Of a stretch of DNA of 64,000 bases, positions 1 through 12,849 are shown one piece after another. Location of the stretch: positions 744,001-808,000 of the forward strand of contig BCGN01000001.1 of assembly GCA_001599295.1 (NCBI GenBank), written 5' to 3'. The first letter of the stretch is position 1. Every line of letters begins with the position of its first letter. The notes under the pieces were generated by a model. The model saw nothing but the letters and a program-made list of their open reading frames with translations, was not told the DNA's origin and did no database searches. Origin of the DNA: Sporopachydermia quercuum. Lineage: Eukaryota > Ascomycota > Sporopachydermiomycetes > Sporopachydermiales > Sporopachydermiaceae. Made by a program: the position numbers and the translations under genes.

Positions 1-3000
1 TTAAGATAAAACCTTAATTACACGAAAATAATAAATATGAAAAACTCAATAGGAAGGAAAGACGCGTTTTGTTTGAACCTGTATTTTACTTGAAAAAGAT
101 TTAAATAAATAAGAAGAAAAAACAAACGCGTCCGAAATTACTAACTAGGAAAAATATAAGAAATCTTACATTTCAAGAGAAAAATTGCCAAAGTGATTGA
201 ACGCAATCGAGTACGAATAAATGGCTTAGAAACGACTTTCACAAACATAATTGGAAGGTATTTTGAATTGTAGAGTGAGATCATATTTTGCTTGCATCGG
301 AATGGCTGTGAGTATTGCAATATTAGATAAAAGAAGAAAAAAGATAAAACAGTTTATGGTTGATCAATTGATGAGGAAAGTTCCATATGCAAGAGGGCTA
401 ACCTACCATTTTGGCAAACAAAATCCAGGGCTTGCTAGTATGCTCTAGAAATGGACATAAAATATATGAAGTGGTCAGTATGACGAAAAAACGTAAATAA
501 TAGATCGATAATAGCAGTTAGAACGAAGAGATCTGTTAGTGTATAAATCATATAACACAATGCACTTGCAATCCATTTGATTACTCTCAGATTGTAAGAC
601 ATAACATATTTTATCCTATGACTATCATTGATAGCACGAGAAGGACAGGTTCTAGCCTGTCAGTTATCTGAATGTGAACGGATTTAACGCCGTGATGCTG
701 TTTGAAAGGATGAAGAATCTAATTTACTCGATTCGTCTTATCAGTGAACATGTGGAACGATTTTTGATATTTCAGTGATTGAGTAAATAGATATAGAAAT
801 AATGATGAGAATAGTTTGAATAGTTCTACTAACTAGATCAATAGTGTCAACTAGCAGAAATCGTCAAACTAATTGATCCTCATATAGAATCTATGCCATC
901 AACCATGCCAAACAACAAAGCAAGAACTGGCGATAGCAAACAATTTCTATTCGTCGATGTTTCTGAGAGTATAAGTATTTTGCATAGTTAGCGTAGGAGA
1001 GTTCAATTAATTACAGATTTATAACGTTATACTGTTATTTTAAACATGATTAGTACAATGCTAAAAAGAGGCCGAATCTAATTAAGAACAGAAAGCAGTT
1101 TAACTTTATAATTAACATTGAGATGATTTTTCCTAATGTACATTTGTGCACCAGAAAAACAAAAGCACAACTGTACGTAACAGCTGAAATTATGTGAGTT
1201 TGTCAGTTTCAACTGCGCTCGTTGAATGATATTCATGAATGAACAATCGAATAAAGCTTAATAATAAATGAACCTTATTTTCAACGGTTATTCATTCTTG
1301 TTTCTGAGCTTGAGATTGATTCTTATCTCTGTATTCTCTTTGAGAAGTAAATTAATATCAACAAAAATAGAAAATGCAATAATGTTTGTCAATGTACTTA
1401 GATGATACTTGCCCTAAAGATAATTTGAGCTGTTTAAGATGTTAAGTGAATTCATAATGAACCTTTTAGAACAAGGAACTAAAACCTAGTTTTGAATCTC
1501 GGAGAAGTTAGGAAAAAAGAAAATTTAAACTTTAATATCATGATACTATGTTCAGCAATTTTATAACTAATCGGGTAGTGTTTTATGGAAAATGTTTAGG
1601 TTTCACTCACGCCTAGAACTCCTTTTTAAATTAGATGTTGTTGGGTTTTTCAAGACAGATAGATATAAATAATTCAAAATGTTTCTAACATGTCTTCAGA
1701 AGGCTGTGTTGTTTCCAGAAAAATGCGTATCTGCCCAATAATATCAGGTTGGAGAAAACATAGTCAGAAACTTAAAATAAAGACTCCAAGAAAAATCAAA
1801 ACTTACCGTTTATTACTTGAAATAATGAGGAATGTAAGGCGATATTCCATGCCGGAGGCTTGGAAAAAATATAAGCTAACAGTTTCATTGTATGATCTTC
1901 AAACAATCACTCGATTAAGCTTAACGTTTGTCTTTTTTTCTTTCTTTTTCCTTTTTAGATTTTAAGGTTTTATCTGCTCTTAAGAATCTGAAACGAGGAA
2001 CCTTCCGACCTTTGAAAGTGACATCTATTCAATTCACACTCTAAGTCAGGATGATAAAACGAACAGATCAAAACGTTATCTTGCAATCATTGCTCTTTCT
2101 ATATGAGATAATAAGGAGGGTTAAGGTCACCGTATTAATATCTGACTTTCTAATTATGAATCAGCTAACATATCTATGTTTCAAAACATGCTATAGTAGT
2201 TAGGAATAATGGCACCGGTCTATTTACCTAGACGTGATTGTCAAAACATGGCAGAAGTAAATCTCTGTTTTCAACCTTAATTCAGTATATTTTTCAGTAG
2301 GTCTCAGAATAAAGTTAGAATAATTTGCCATAACTAGTCAAACTCAATTGTTTACGTAACTCATGACTCAACCAAGACTCCCTTCCAGATGTAATCCCTC
2401 TTGTGATCAATCGACCAATTTCTTGAGCTTTGAGCTTCGAACTAGAAATGCCAAAAATTCGATCGCTCTTGGTAAGAAGTGCGGTAATTTTTGAGTATTG
2501 AACTGCAGCAAAAACATCAGTATATGAGCTGATAGAGCATATCTTCCTTTAGAAGTAACTCTCCCGAGATAGTCAACTTTATCCTTTTCATATTGCAAAC
2601 GATGCAATATATTCTTGAAGGCACTCCTCACTCTTTCGCACTTTCGCACTCTTGTTTATTTGATAGCTTTCATTTGATTGCACCAGTAACTGCCCTAGTT
2701 TCTTTTTTTCTTTTTTTTTTTTTTGAATAAGACACAGTTGAATTTAACAAATCTCTATCGTTCTTAAACACCAACGGAGAAAACTCAACGGCTTCTTTTG
2801 CCAACCCTGGAATTTGTAAAACCTTATGTTCTATACTATCGTCCTCGGGTTACTGATAATACGTATGCTTTACCAACCCATCAACAATCCTGCGTTATAT
2901 GACATACATGTCTGCGCAATAAGAAACGATGTTGGAGGGAGAAAAAGGTAGAAAGCTAACCAGGAAGAACGAATTATCACATCTGACAAGTGGAACTTTT

Positions 3001-5339
3001 CAAAAATCGGGCTTCTGAACTTCCCAAAACGTGTATGATCCTTTGTTATTATAGCACTCTTTGAATATGTATTTCCAGAACGACTCCGCAGTTAAATTTC
3101 ACATCTTTCTATCATAACTAGTTAGTTGAAGTATACGTTCTACATGTGTTGTGAATTAAATGTACTTCTCAGACGTATCTCAGATAATGAATGTTTCTCA
3201 AACTATGTACATACCAAATCTAGTATGCAATATCGATCATACAATTTATATTTTTTTCTTCCGCTTCCTATCTGATTTTACTGATCATTCATTAGTTAGA
3301 TTAACAGCGAGACCAGTTGAAACTGAGTATTGCGTAATGAATTGGATTATCACCTGTCCATTACACTTTTTTTACTCATCGAATCACTGACCAAAAAAAA
3401 ACCTAACTAGCCATACAGGTATTTCCTGTATAAAATTTTTTCGTGAATTAATACTGTAGATAAATTTCCAAAAATATCTTTTAAAGCTACTACTGGCTAA
3501 ATTACTGTGGAGTGACATAAAATCCGAATTCGCTAATCCTATATAGGCTAAAATAATATCAGTCACATACAATCAGTTGGAAGCCAAAAGGCGCACCACA
3601 CCTTCCAGATTTTATATTTTCAAAGCTTGACGTACAGCTCTGAATCTCAGGTCTTTTCTCTTATGTTGTTGAAAGAAAAATATTATTTCTCGTAGAAGCA
3701 AATATGAGGACTAAATTCTCTGAATTGTCATCGTACGAATGAATATACTTGAAAGAAACGATCAATAAGGGCCAAAGTGATCTTAGTGAGATGCCACTTA
3801 AATTTCCATTAACCATAAAAGTTTCGATTTCACATTCTTGGTGTCAAATAAATGAGATGGAAGAGGTTCAGGAAAAAATAACTTACTGAGCTATAACACT
3901 CCTATTAGCACAATTACAGTGCTTCCTTTCAATTGCAAATAATAATCTTTTATATGAGGAGATTTGTCTGTTGTAAGTCTAAGTAATTAACTTTTGGAAT
4001 AAGAAAATGGGTTACTCAATTAAGATGGAAAACTTAACGTTTCACTGGGGTGCATATTACTTTTATATGAAAGAATTGTTCTTAGTATCAATAACTATCT
4101 TTCGACCTATATTCAGCTATCGGCTATTTCATATTATCACCCTGTGTGAGCTTCAAAAATCTGATCATATTCAGATTGAAAATATGGATGCCTCTAATTT
4201 ACACTATCTTCTTCGCATGTCGTTCATTGCTTCTGTTCCCTTTTCATAATGTAAATAATCGTTTCTATTTCTATTTTTATATTTACATTATAGTTAAGGT
4301 TCTCCTACCCATTCTAGAAAAGCAAAATACAGGGTTTGGCTTATTCTAGGATCAATTTGAATCCATTATTGTTGAGTTGTAGAACTTCCATGATAGTCGA
4401 CCGGAAGTATCTAATACGAATTACTATAATGAGACACATACATGTTTCACCATTTTAGGTGAACCAAGTAACATTACAAAAAGATTGTGGCTCAGCCATA
4501 ATTGAAAGAACAACGACTCTAATTTGTTTGGTTGAAGGAGACGAGAGAACAAAAAGTACTATGTAGAAGACATTAAATCGAATGTTTAGGGAAAACCGAT
4601 CTTGATAACTTTTACTATCATGAAAAAGATCAAATATTTCAAAAGTGAGTGAATCGACCATTTCATTATTAATTAATGCTCTATCCTGAATTTGCCGATA
4701 TTTAGCATTAAAGTTTCCACTCTGATCTATACATTAAAATGGAAGTATCAGAACTTTGAAGGTGTATCACAAAACTTATTAACTTAGAGTATACATAGAT
4801 TCATACGTTGAGTATCCTATTCGTTTGAACTACTTAGTTAACTCGTTTCTTTGGTCCTGGGGTTTAATTCTTAGTAGTGATGATAATGTGGATCCCTACC
4901 GACTAGTTCGTAAGATAAGAATTGATTGGCCATAGTGTTCACGTACAATTAGTCACAAAGATTGATCACTAGGAGATGGAATGATTGCCCTTTTAAGTAT
5001 TTAAATTTTGATTGGATTTTAGTTCGGAAACCAATTTCCCTTCTCTTAGTGTTATCATTAAAGCTCCATTTTCTCAAACAACTGATTATGTAGTTTTATT
5101 GTCCTATTCGGAACTGTAAACCCATTTAAGCCTATGTTCAAGCCCCGATCCAAAGAGAGGAACTGAAATATTCTGGGAAGGATGTCATCTAAATGAAACC
5201 CTGTAAGTAATCATATTTGAAAGCCAAGAGTGTATTAATCAAATATTACCAAAAAATTCAACCTCGAATTTACCTTCCGCTTAATAAGGTTTAAAAGGAC
5301 ATCTGAAACAAAAAGTTAACTTGAATAGTGTAAGTATAT
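1..5339. other. gene-poor AT-rich stretch, left part
   Basis: No gene can be supported here. Open frames longer than 60 codons occur about as often as expected by chance for this base composition, many have no ATG, and none shows a clear family motif except a weak helicase-like fragment near 2.5 kb (see findings). Two ACGCGT hexamers, about 65 bp apart, lie in the first 130 bases and could be MCB promoter elements of a gene beyond the left edge. A T-rich tract lies at about 2,700-2,725. I saw no long tandem or inverted repeats. Confidence 0.6.
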
Positions 5340-6650
5340 TTTGTTAACTATTCAATGATGTACCTAGCAGTGCATAAAGTTCGTCACCACTCATTTCTTG
5401 ACAGCCGTCAACTTAATCATTGATGCTTAAGCAACGTTGTAACTGACAAGAAAAGTCGTTCTTTTTCAAAATAAATGATTTCATATTCTATACACCTGGA
5501 ATTTCGGAAGCTGTTTGTTATTCAAAGGTATATCTGAATTGTCAAGATCTTTCATCTTCGCTACAATGTGCAGATAATAAGCTTCGCCATCACAGTAGTA
5601 AGCTTCATTGAAGATCTGGTGGTCTTGATTGATATATATTGATCAAGTAGATGATAATGCCAGGAAATATTTGATATAGCATTTCAAGATCTGCCGTTTC
5701 AGTTTGGTATTTGAGATCTGAGTCTTCAAATATAGGGTACTTGGCATCGAACTTTCTACTAAGTAACTGCCCCGTCCAATGTTTCCTTTCACAGTAGACG
5801 AAAGATTATGATTTCTTAGTGGGTAAGTGAAAGGTGTACTGATTCATGGCGACTATTAAGCTCCTCAATCTTTCTCTTTCAATCAAACTGTCAACTTCTT
5901 TCCAACTTTATATAATGTACACGGCTCTCACAGCACTAAAGTTTCAACCTCTTCCTTCTCATTGCTTCAAACATCGAACAAAGTTCAAGCAGTAGGAAAC
6001 ATTCACATAGTCATTTCAAACTTTATTATGCTTCATCAAGAAAAGTGATACTCCTGAAAGCAGGATGACACTTTCGAGAAAGGGCTACCATTAACTTTGC
6101 TTTGGATACTTTGTTCGGTTGAAAATGAGAATCAGACGCAGGAGGAGAGCTATTAGATGGAATGTCATACCAATTATTGACTAGAAACTGCTGGATAGAA
6201 TTTTTTTCCGATTGATGAAATTATCCATACGATAATTGTATATCTGTACCCGTTTGTACCTCCTGACAAGTTATGTCATTCTTGGTTCTTTCATTAATAT
6301 GACATATTTTTGAAATGAGCTTCTTCCGAAGACAGAAACTTTTTATAATTCCTATAAATTTGTAGGTCCACTAATGAATTTCTCTTCCTGTTGCAAAAAG
6401 ACTCGGAAGAGGTATCTTCATGAGAAAAAGTAACTGGCTTCTCAAATAGAATCCTTCCATCGTTTTCATCGAAACGATGGCCATAAAAAAGGAACTAAAT
6501 TTGTTAAACTTCTTTTGCAAAAACAACGTGAATAGAGAATAGCAATCACATTTTTAATTCGTAGTGTATTGCAGCGCTGAAACTTTGAAGTATTTCTTCC
6601 AGAGCCTCGTCCGATCACATACTTTGAAATAATAAAATTAACTACTAAAA
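5340..6650 (-). pseudogene. decayed, unidentified protein-coding sequence
   Basis: On the minus strand a chain of long, stop-poor reading stretches follows head to tail over about 1.3 kb, each about 40-66 codons. Their amino-acid mix is that of a soluble protein and unlike the hydrophobic shadow frames of AT-rich DNA. Examples are FDENDGRILFEKP, QFLVNNWYDIPSNSSPPASD, FDAKYPIFEDSDLKYQ and NEAYYCDGEAYYLHIVAKMK. The last stretch ends with a plausible C-terminus (SGDELYALLGTSLNS, then a stop) near 5,344. The chain changes frame several times and has in-frame stops, so it is not functional as read. No intact copy lies in the window and I do not recognise the family. Chance open frames are the alternative. 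Confidence 0.42.
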
Positions 6651-9600
6651 TATGATGATCAATTGTTAATTACACTTTACTTATCCATTATTGTTGTAAG
6701 GTTGAATGAATATGATATTGTCTTTTGATTTACCTAAATAAGTAAGAGTAATAATAATTAAGTATGCAATTTACACTAACTTTACTAATCTAGATGATTG
6801 CTTATTCATCATTAACTATTTTCCAGTTTTCAATTTTTACGAATATTATTCTCATACACTTTGCTAAAATTTAGAAACATTTGTTAAAGAGGGAGCTAAT
6901 TCTTTACCAATTTTTCTATTTGAAAGTTGAATGATAGTCTAAAACATTCATAAGTTATAACAGAAGAGGTTACCAAGGACCTCAGTTAACTGATTTAACG
7001 TTTGAAAGAGTCGTATAACTCGGCTTTAGTCGAGTAATTCTTTTTAGTGAAAAGTTTATCTTTTCCTCTGGCTTACAATTTCATGAATTTCCTAAAATGT
7101 GACTCTTATCACCAGTAGATTTATCTATATTATTTGATCTCATTAGATGTTGATTAAAGCTTCAACAGTAGAAAGTAATTCCAAAATTGAGTTTTAATGA
7201 TTATGAATGCAAACCACTAACAGATTGAGCGTATATTTGTCGTTCCCAAATATGTGTAATACTAGGAAAAGATCTTTACCCACCGTCGGAATTATTTTAC
7301 GAGACTACAGTACTTTCTTCAGTATACAACAAAGTTTGACATATATTTTCGCTGTAGTTGACCAACATTAAGTTTGATCATTCAGACATATGAAACTCTA
7401 AAACTCTATTAGCCCTATGTGAGAAAAAACTGACACTATATTTCTCAAAACATCCATATCCGAAAACTGCCAATAAGATCATTAAATTGATGTCTAATGA
7501 TCAAAATGCAAAACGTGTACTGTTTTTCAGGATCGTACTTCCTTATCCAACGGTTATATCTTGATTTTATTTTATCTATAACTAATACAGAACAGAAACC
7601 AAGGCTGAGATGTTTCCAATGTAGCCAATCAGATGCTTGAACAAGTATCAGATGTTCCAAGCTCTACAACAAGGAGCATTTTCATGCAAGAGTCAACAGT
7701 GTACAGAAATACAAATTTTCTCAGAACAATGTTTAATTGGAATTGTTATGACTTCTTACGAAGTGATCAAGCTGGTTAGTATGCAGTTGATAAATACATA
7801 TAAAAGAGAATTATTAAAAAATAATTTTTCGCGCTATAGAATATATATTCATTTATTAGTTTTCTTGAGTAGCAACCAACCGTTTTGGGAAACTTTAATT
7901 TCACTCATTCAGATCGTTGTTGTGACTCCATTTTCCACTGCCCCATTAGGATATACATAGAACTTTTAGATACCAAAATTCTCGTAAACCTTAACATTTA
8001 GGTGCTATTTAATGTTTCTTTCAGTGACTATTTTCAACTTTAATCACAAATTATTTTCGAAGAATATTTGATTTGGGAACACTCTATAATAGAATACCAA
8101 TTGCTGGTTATTGCTCAATATAGCATGCAAACAAAAGGCCGTGTGTCTACCCATTATCAAGAATCTTAAATCTAACATATTCATAATGCTAAAATGCTAA
8201 CTTTATCGTATTCTTTTTAATGATTGGAAATTCATTTGGACTGAAGATTTAATTGCACCATTAGTTGGAAACTTATAAACGTAGTAATTTTTCATCGCAC
8301 TTATCATAACAAATGAAAAAAAAAGGAAATTGTTTCAACTTCCCAAAAGATCCACTTTGCATCTTGGAATGAAATAAATTCAAACCAATTCAAACAAAGT
8401 TGAGTTGAAGTAGAAATAGTTATTATGTACTGGTTTTCTGAATAGCTACTGTGCAATATTTATTGACCCTTCCTCTACTGCAAAATGGTTTCATTCAAAA
8501 GAAAGATAGATGAGACCTAAGTATATATCATATCCCACATGAGAACGGAGTCTTGGTCTAAATTCTGATCAAGTGATTATCTTTTTCGTTCTAGCATTAA
8601 CGACTAACGGTGTTCTCAGTTACATCAAAGCAATGTTATACAAAATGTAATACTCAAACAGTAGATGTTCAGGCTTAAAAATAATAATTTCTTCAGTTCA
8701 GGTAGACCTAGACAAATCAAATTCGACTGCATTATTACTTAAAGTTGAACTAGACTATTTCAGGTCATTTCAACGTACCCAGAGATATGATCTGCTTGGT
8801 AATAAATTTTAACCAACTAAGGATTATTTTAGTAAAAGCTAGTAAGCTGAATTTTATGGCAGCAATTGATAAGGTGTCTACTAAGGACATAATCCACCCA
8901 TAAAATGTCTGACAATCATGGTTACCTTCAATAACACCGTTGCATGAAATGGAAATATCCTAAGGAAGATCTGTATGTATCGGACCACTATACATATCCA
9001 TACAACCATGATTTCTAGCCTACAGTAAGGAGTAATCTCCAAGAGCTTATACGGCCATTAACTTTCCAAAAGAATAAGACCTGAGAATTACTGCTGTTTG
9101 AGGTCCAGTATTACTTTACTTATTTCACAACTTATTTTGCAATTTAGCAAAATAAAATAAAAGAAATTCTTAGTTTAAGTATCCATACTGGCTCATTTCA
9201 GTTAATCACAATTTATGATTGAGGTTAAAAAGATAGCCAAATCATCTTCCAGCAATTTGTGGTATCAATAAAACCAACTGAGTTGGTTTGGCTCGATCTA
9301 CATATCATCATTCCAAGGTACTTTTCGAATCCTTACAATTACAACAAATTCGTGAAATTCTTTTGATACTCCTTGACAGTAAGTAAATAAGAGAGGCATT
9401 ACATCAAACATTTACAGAATGTTATCTAAAATATCAAACGTAAACGACAATCTACACTACCGTGTTGATTTTAAGGATCGTTTATACATTAACTACCTGT
9501 ATTTTGATGAACTACAGTATCCAAATAAAGTTATCCGCTTTCACCCATTATCTCAAAGAATCACTAATCTAATTTGTACGTACAGATTAACTGGGGTCCT

Positions 9601-10252
9601 AAAATCAAAATTAATGCAGTATTCAAAGAGTAGCAAATTTACAACATAATTATGTATATAAGAGTTCATTTAGTCCATTCTTAAAATCTCATATCTTACT
9701 GCCCATACTGTTGTCGTTTATACCGAAGTCTTCTCATATGAAACTTGTAACATCTGTACAAACTATGTGTTGTGTAAAGTTTATATATTTTAGTAACTTT
9801 ATTTTGATATAAATAAATCACTTGGAAGGACCATTCGTCTAATGCCAGTTCAAAACCTTATAAAGATTTTGGTAACTACAAATAACAAATAATCTTACAT
9901 AACATATACATATATAACGTAGGTTTGCTGCTCCCTCTTTAATTAATGCAATCGTTCCTGAATTTTCTTTCTGGCTGGTTAAAGCAAATTTGATTATCTT
10001 CCACTGTTGAAGCATTGTTCCAACATTGATTATCGGCTTTATTATAGGAGCGAAAGGTTTTCGATTTAGATAGCGGTTGATTTTATTCAGGTTTCTATCG
10101 TTTCAAAAACAGCCTTAGGAACAAATAATGATAAGGCATCTTTAAACTGACCTTCCATTGAAGAGCTAGATAATCAAAAAAAAAGGAAAAAAATTAGACC
10201 TAGAATTAGGCCAAAGAATACGCTGGTCGTTTCCTTACAATTATATTTTACA
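6651..10252. other. gene-poor stretch upstream of the homeobox gene
   Basis: No supportable gene. The longest open frame (7,637-7,960, plus) has no family motif and a composition expected by chance. About 6,600-6,900 is especially AT-rich. The stretch next to 10,252 must hold the promoter of the homeobox gene, whose upstream region free of intact genes is over 10 kb within this window. Confidence 0.6.
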
Positions 10253-11119
10253 ATGTCAGTGGCTGATGGAAATTTGAATTCCAATCGTCCGATAACCCTT
10301 CCGCCACCAATTCCAAATCACCCAACCGATACAGCGAATCCCTATCCATCTACCTTTCACATTTTACCATATACTATATCCCAGACACACATTCCGAGTT
10401 CTCATAATGCGAATTCAAGCCAATTTAGAGGTCTCGATAAAACAGTTCCAAGTGCATTGAAACTACCGTCAATTACTGATTTGTTCAAAGATCTAGACTC
10501 AAATACTCTACCCTTACCCCTGCCATCACCTCCGGCACTTTCAGGTTCGCATGCTCATCATGCTCATCATATTCATCCGCATTCCCATCAATACATACAT
10601 TCGCAGTCTCAGAATATGACGCGTCCGGGGGTATCAGGATATCCAATTAACTCCAACTCTCCACAATCAGTCATATTACAAGCTCCTACCTCAATATCTG
10701 GAGGGATAGAGTCGTCACATGGAACGCCTAATCCACTGTCGCCAGTAATGGCGACTATACAGTCAGAAAACATACGGCAATCACAGGACTTTTCACAGCA
10801 GATTAGGCCGCCAACACCACGTACCTCACCGCCTTCAGTTGTATCAGCACCTTTATCGTCATCTTCATCATCTTCATCACAACATAGGATCAAGAAACGA
10901 CGGTCGAATCTACCGAAATCAGTAACATCTATATTGATGATATGGCTTTCAGAACATTTAAATCATCCATATCCATCAGAAACAGAGAAAACGGAATTAC
11001 TCATGAAAACGGGTCTCACGGGCTGTCAATTATCAAATTGGTTTATTAATGCTCGAAGAAGAAAAATATCTGGTCTTTCTTCAGGCAAATTAGTACTTAA
11101 ACAGTCGAAACAGAAGTAA
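10253..11119 (+). CDS. TOS8: TALE-class homeodomain transcription factor, CUP9/TOS8 type
   Basis: A nuclear DNA-binding regulator of 288 aa. The C-terminal 75 residues are a TALE homeodomain (about residues 214-273). It has the three-residue loop extension between helices 1 and 2 (NHPYPSE) and the recognition helix QLSNWFINARRRKI, and matches yeast Cup9/Tos8 closely (RRSNLPK...V.IL..WL..HLN.PYP...EK.ELL.KTGLT). The N-terminal two thirds are low complexity: proline-rich, a histidine-rich patch at about residues 99-117, and a nine-serine run just before the homeodomain. S. cerevisiae CUP9 and TOS8 are paralogues that repress or tune stress, copper, peptide-import and cell-cycle genes. Which one this corresponds to cannot be told, so the symbol is tentative. 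It sits alone between two gene-poor stretches. Confidence 0.85.
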   Translation: MSVADGNLNSNRPITLPPPIPNHPTDTANPYPSTFHILPYTISQTHIPSSHNANSSQFRGLDKTVPSALKLPSITDLFKDLDSNTLPLPLPSPPALSGSHAHHAHHIHPHSHQYIHSQSQNMTRPGVSGYPINSNSPQSVILQAPTSISGGIESSHGTPNPLSPVMATIQSENIRQSQDFSQQIRPPTPRTSPPSVVSAPLSSSSSSSSQHRIKKRRSNLPKSVTSILMIWLSEHLNHPYPSETEKTELLMKTGLTGCQLSNWFINARRRKISGLSSGKLVLKQSKQK

Positions 11120-11899
11120 TTTCAAGAGTATATAATTATTCATTCTTCAAGGTTTTGTTACATTCGCTTCTCAATAAAAAATATCATACTCAGCTAATTT
11201 CAATTCACTTTTTCTTTATTCTCATGCATGTTCTTCCCTTATTATTCTGGTTCATTGACGACACACACATAAAAAAATGTTGTACCACCTCCTTCTAGGC
11301 CAATTTTGACCTATTAATTGTAAACTGTAAAGATTTAATTATTATTCTTGTAATAAGTATCCCCGTTATCCGTACATTTTTGTTTAGATATTAAACCAGA
11401 TTTCAGTGTTTCTTTAAGTTTCTGACAGTAGTGTAATATTCATGCATGTTTATGCATAAAGCAATGAATCTTGGTAATTCAGCCATTAGGCGCTTGGTGT
11501 ACCATTTTATGTGTCTAAAGGAGTAATTATGACAATGGTCGTTAGACATAAACCTGAAACAACAAGACGTATTCCGTATAAACGTTCTTTGCGTAAACTT
11601 TATACGCATTAGGTATATGCAGAGAAAAAGAGAGAATATACGTAACAGTTGATTAATTGAATAATTCAATGCACAAGGGAAAGTTTTCCGAATTTGGTGT
11701 ATCAGTGGCTCAACTCTAAAAGGTCTGGCAGCAAACACTAGTTGAGAAATCTTTTTTCTTCTTTGGTAAATTATAAAATCAACGCTGTATATATCGAATG
11801 ATGAGTTAGTTGATCAATTGAATTTCGTCTATCTTTTTATAGCATATCCATCATCAATATAGTCTTTCATAATATACGGCGTCGCTGGTATAAGTTGGT
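11120..11899. other. intergenic, nothing recognised
   Basis: 3' flank of the homeobox gene. A 111-codon minus-strand open frame (11,403-11,738) begins at GTG rather than ATG and has no recognisable motif, so it is not called as a gene. Confidence 0.5.
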
Positions 11900-12670
11900 G
11901 AAATATAGATATTGGTTTTCACTATCTTTTAGGATCCGCTCGATTACCATTTTTAAACTTATATTATCAGTCATTCTAAGAATTTACCTGTTTTCTACCC
12001 AAGTTTTATAAAGGACGGGTAACTACTACTAGTTTATCAGGTCTCAATTCAGGATATCTGTCTATTAGCAATAACGCGGCTCTTCAATGAGAGTTATTAG
12101 GCCATAAACAAGCCCATAAATACAGGGTTCCTATTATTATTATATAGTCCAATACATCAAAATGTGTATTGAATTCATATTGGAAGGTACTTGTTAAATT
12201 TGAAGTATACATAATATCTGAGGAGTCTGAAATTTTCGGGCGGTACCTCATTGGATAACGCAGTATTTCAACTTGATCCTTCCCAGACCTAGGATGGTAG
12301 TCGAGAGGTCAATAGGAGTTTTGTAGGATGATTTTCTAATTTTACCAAGGGAAACTACTACGATCCTGAGATCATAAGAGATATCACAATCGGAGCATGT
12401 GCTTTGCCAACATCATGATGAACTGTGGTGATGACAATAGATTTGGTATGGGTGAATGCGAATATCAAGAAGAAAAGGAATATAATGACGAAGGAGGTGA
12501 AAGAGATGAATTCGATTGATTTGAGGAAGGAGAAGAAGTAAGCGAATTCCACAAATCGATATCAATTAAAGAGATAGAAATGAAGCATTGAAACAATGGA
12601 GAAATATTGCTTCTGATCTCTGGGAAAGATATAATAATAGAGTGAAATGAACTAAATAGCTATATTAACA
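11900..12670 (+). pseudogene. possible decayed coding sequence, unidentified
   Basis: The plus strand has fewer stops than expected and several protein-like stretches, among them SNFTKGNYYDPEIIRDI and a strongly acidic run ECEYQEEKEYNDEGGERDEF at about 12,460-12,510. Stops and a frame change interrupt them. There is no match to a known family and no clear start. It may be the relic of an acidic protein gene, or chance. It lies next to the Myb/SANT-like relic on the other strand. Confidence 0.22.
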
Positions 12671-12849
12671 AAAGATTATAAGCCAAATGATCGAAAAGGA
12701 GTAGGGCTAACTAATTAAGTTTGATTCTGTATGCACATTTTATTCAGATTAATGATCATTGAAATGGAGTTGGTATCTTTGTTCTTTAATCTCTCTTATT
12801 CAGCTCTTAGCGAGCTCTCAGCTGGGTTTTTACTGGGAAGATACTTGGC

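Noticed and set aside
5015-5045. Minus-strand TTGGTTTCCGAACTAAAA resembles the core of a point-centromere CDEIII element
   Set aside because: There is no CDEI (CACRTG type) at the right distance, no strongly AT-rich CDEII between, and the left half of CDEIII does not match. Point centromeres are confined to Saccharomycetaceae, which this organism does not resemble.
6600-6900. AT-rich stretch considered as a replication origin or centromere core
   Set aside because: Only base composition supports it; no consensus or repeat structure could be shown by eye.
7637-7960. 107-codon open frame, longest in the gene-poor region
   Set aside because: Starts at a non-ATG codon, mixed hydrophobic composition, no motif. 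One such frame is expected by chance in this much AT-rich sequence.
8750-9050. Minus-strand stretch with several long open runs (NHGCMDMYSGPIHTD)
   Set aside because: Two different frames are open over the same bases, which points to low stop density by chance more than to a relic.
9419-9649. 76-codon ATG-started frame (MLSKISNVNDNLHYRVDFKD)
   Set aside because: Composition is protein-like but the length is within chance and no family or neighbouring coding stretch supports it.
11403-11738. 111-codon minus-strand open frame
   Set aside because: Begins at GTG, no motif, Cys/His/Arg/Phe-rich composition typical of a shadow frame.
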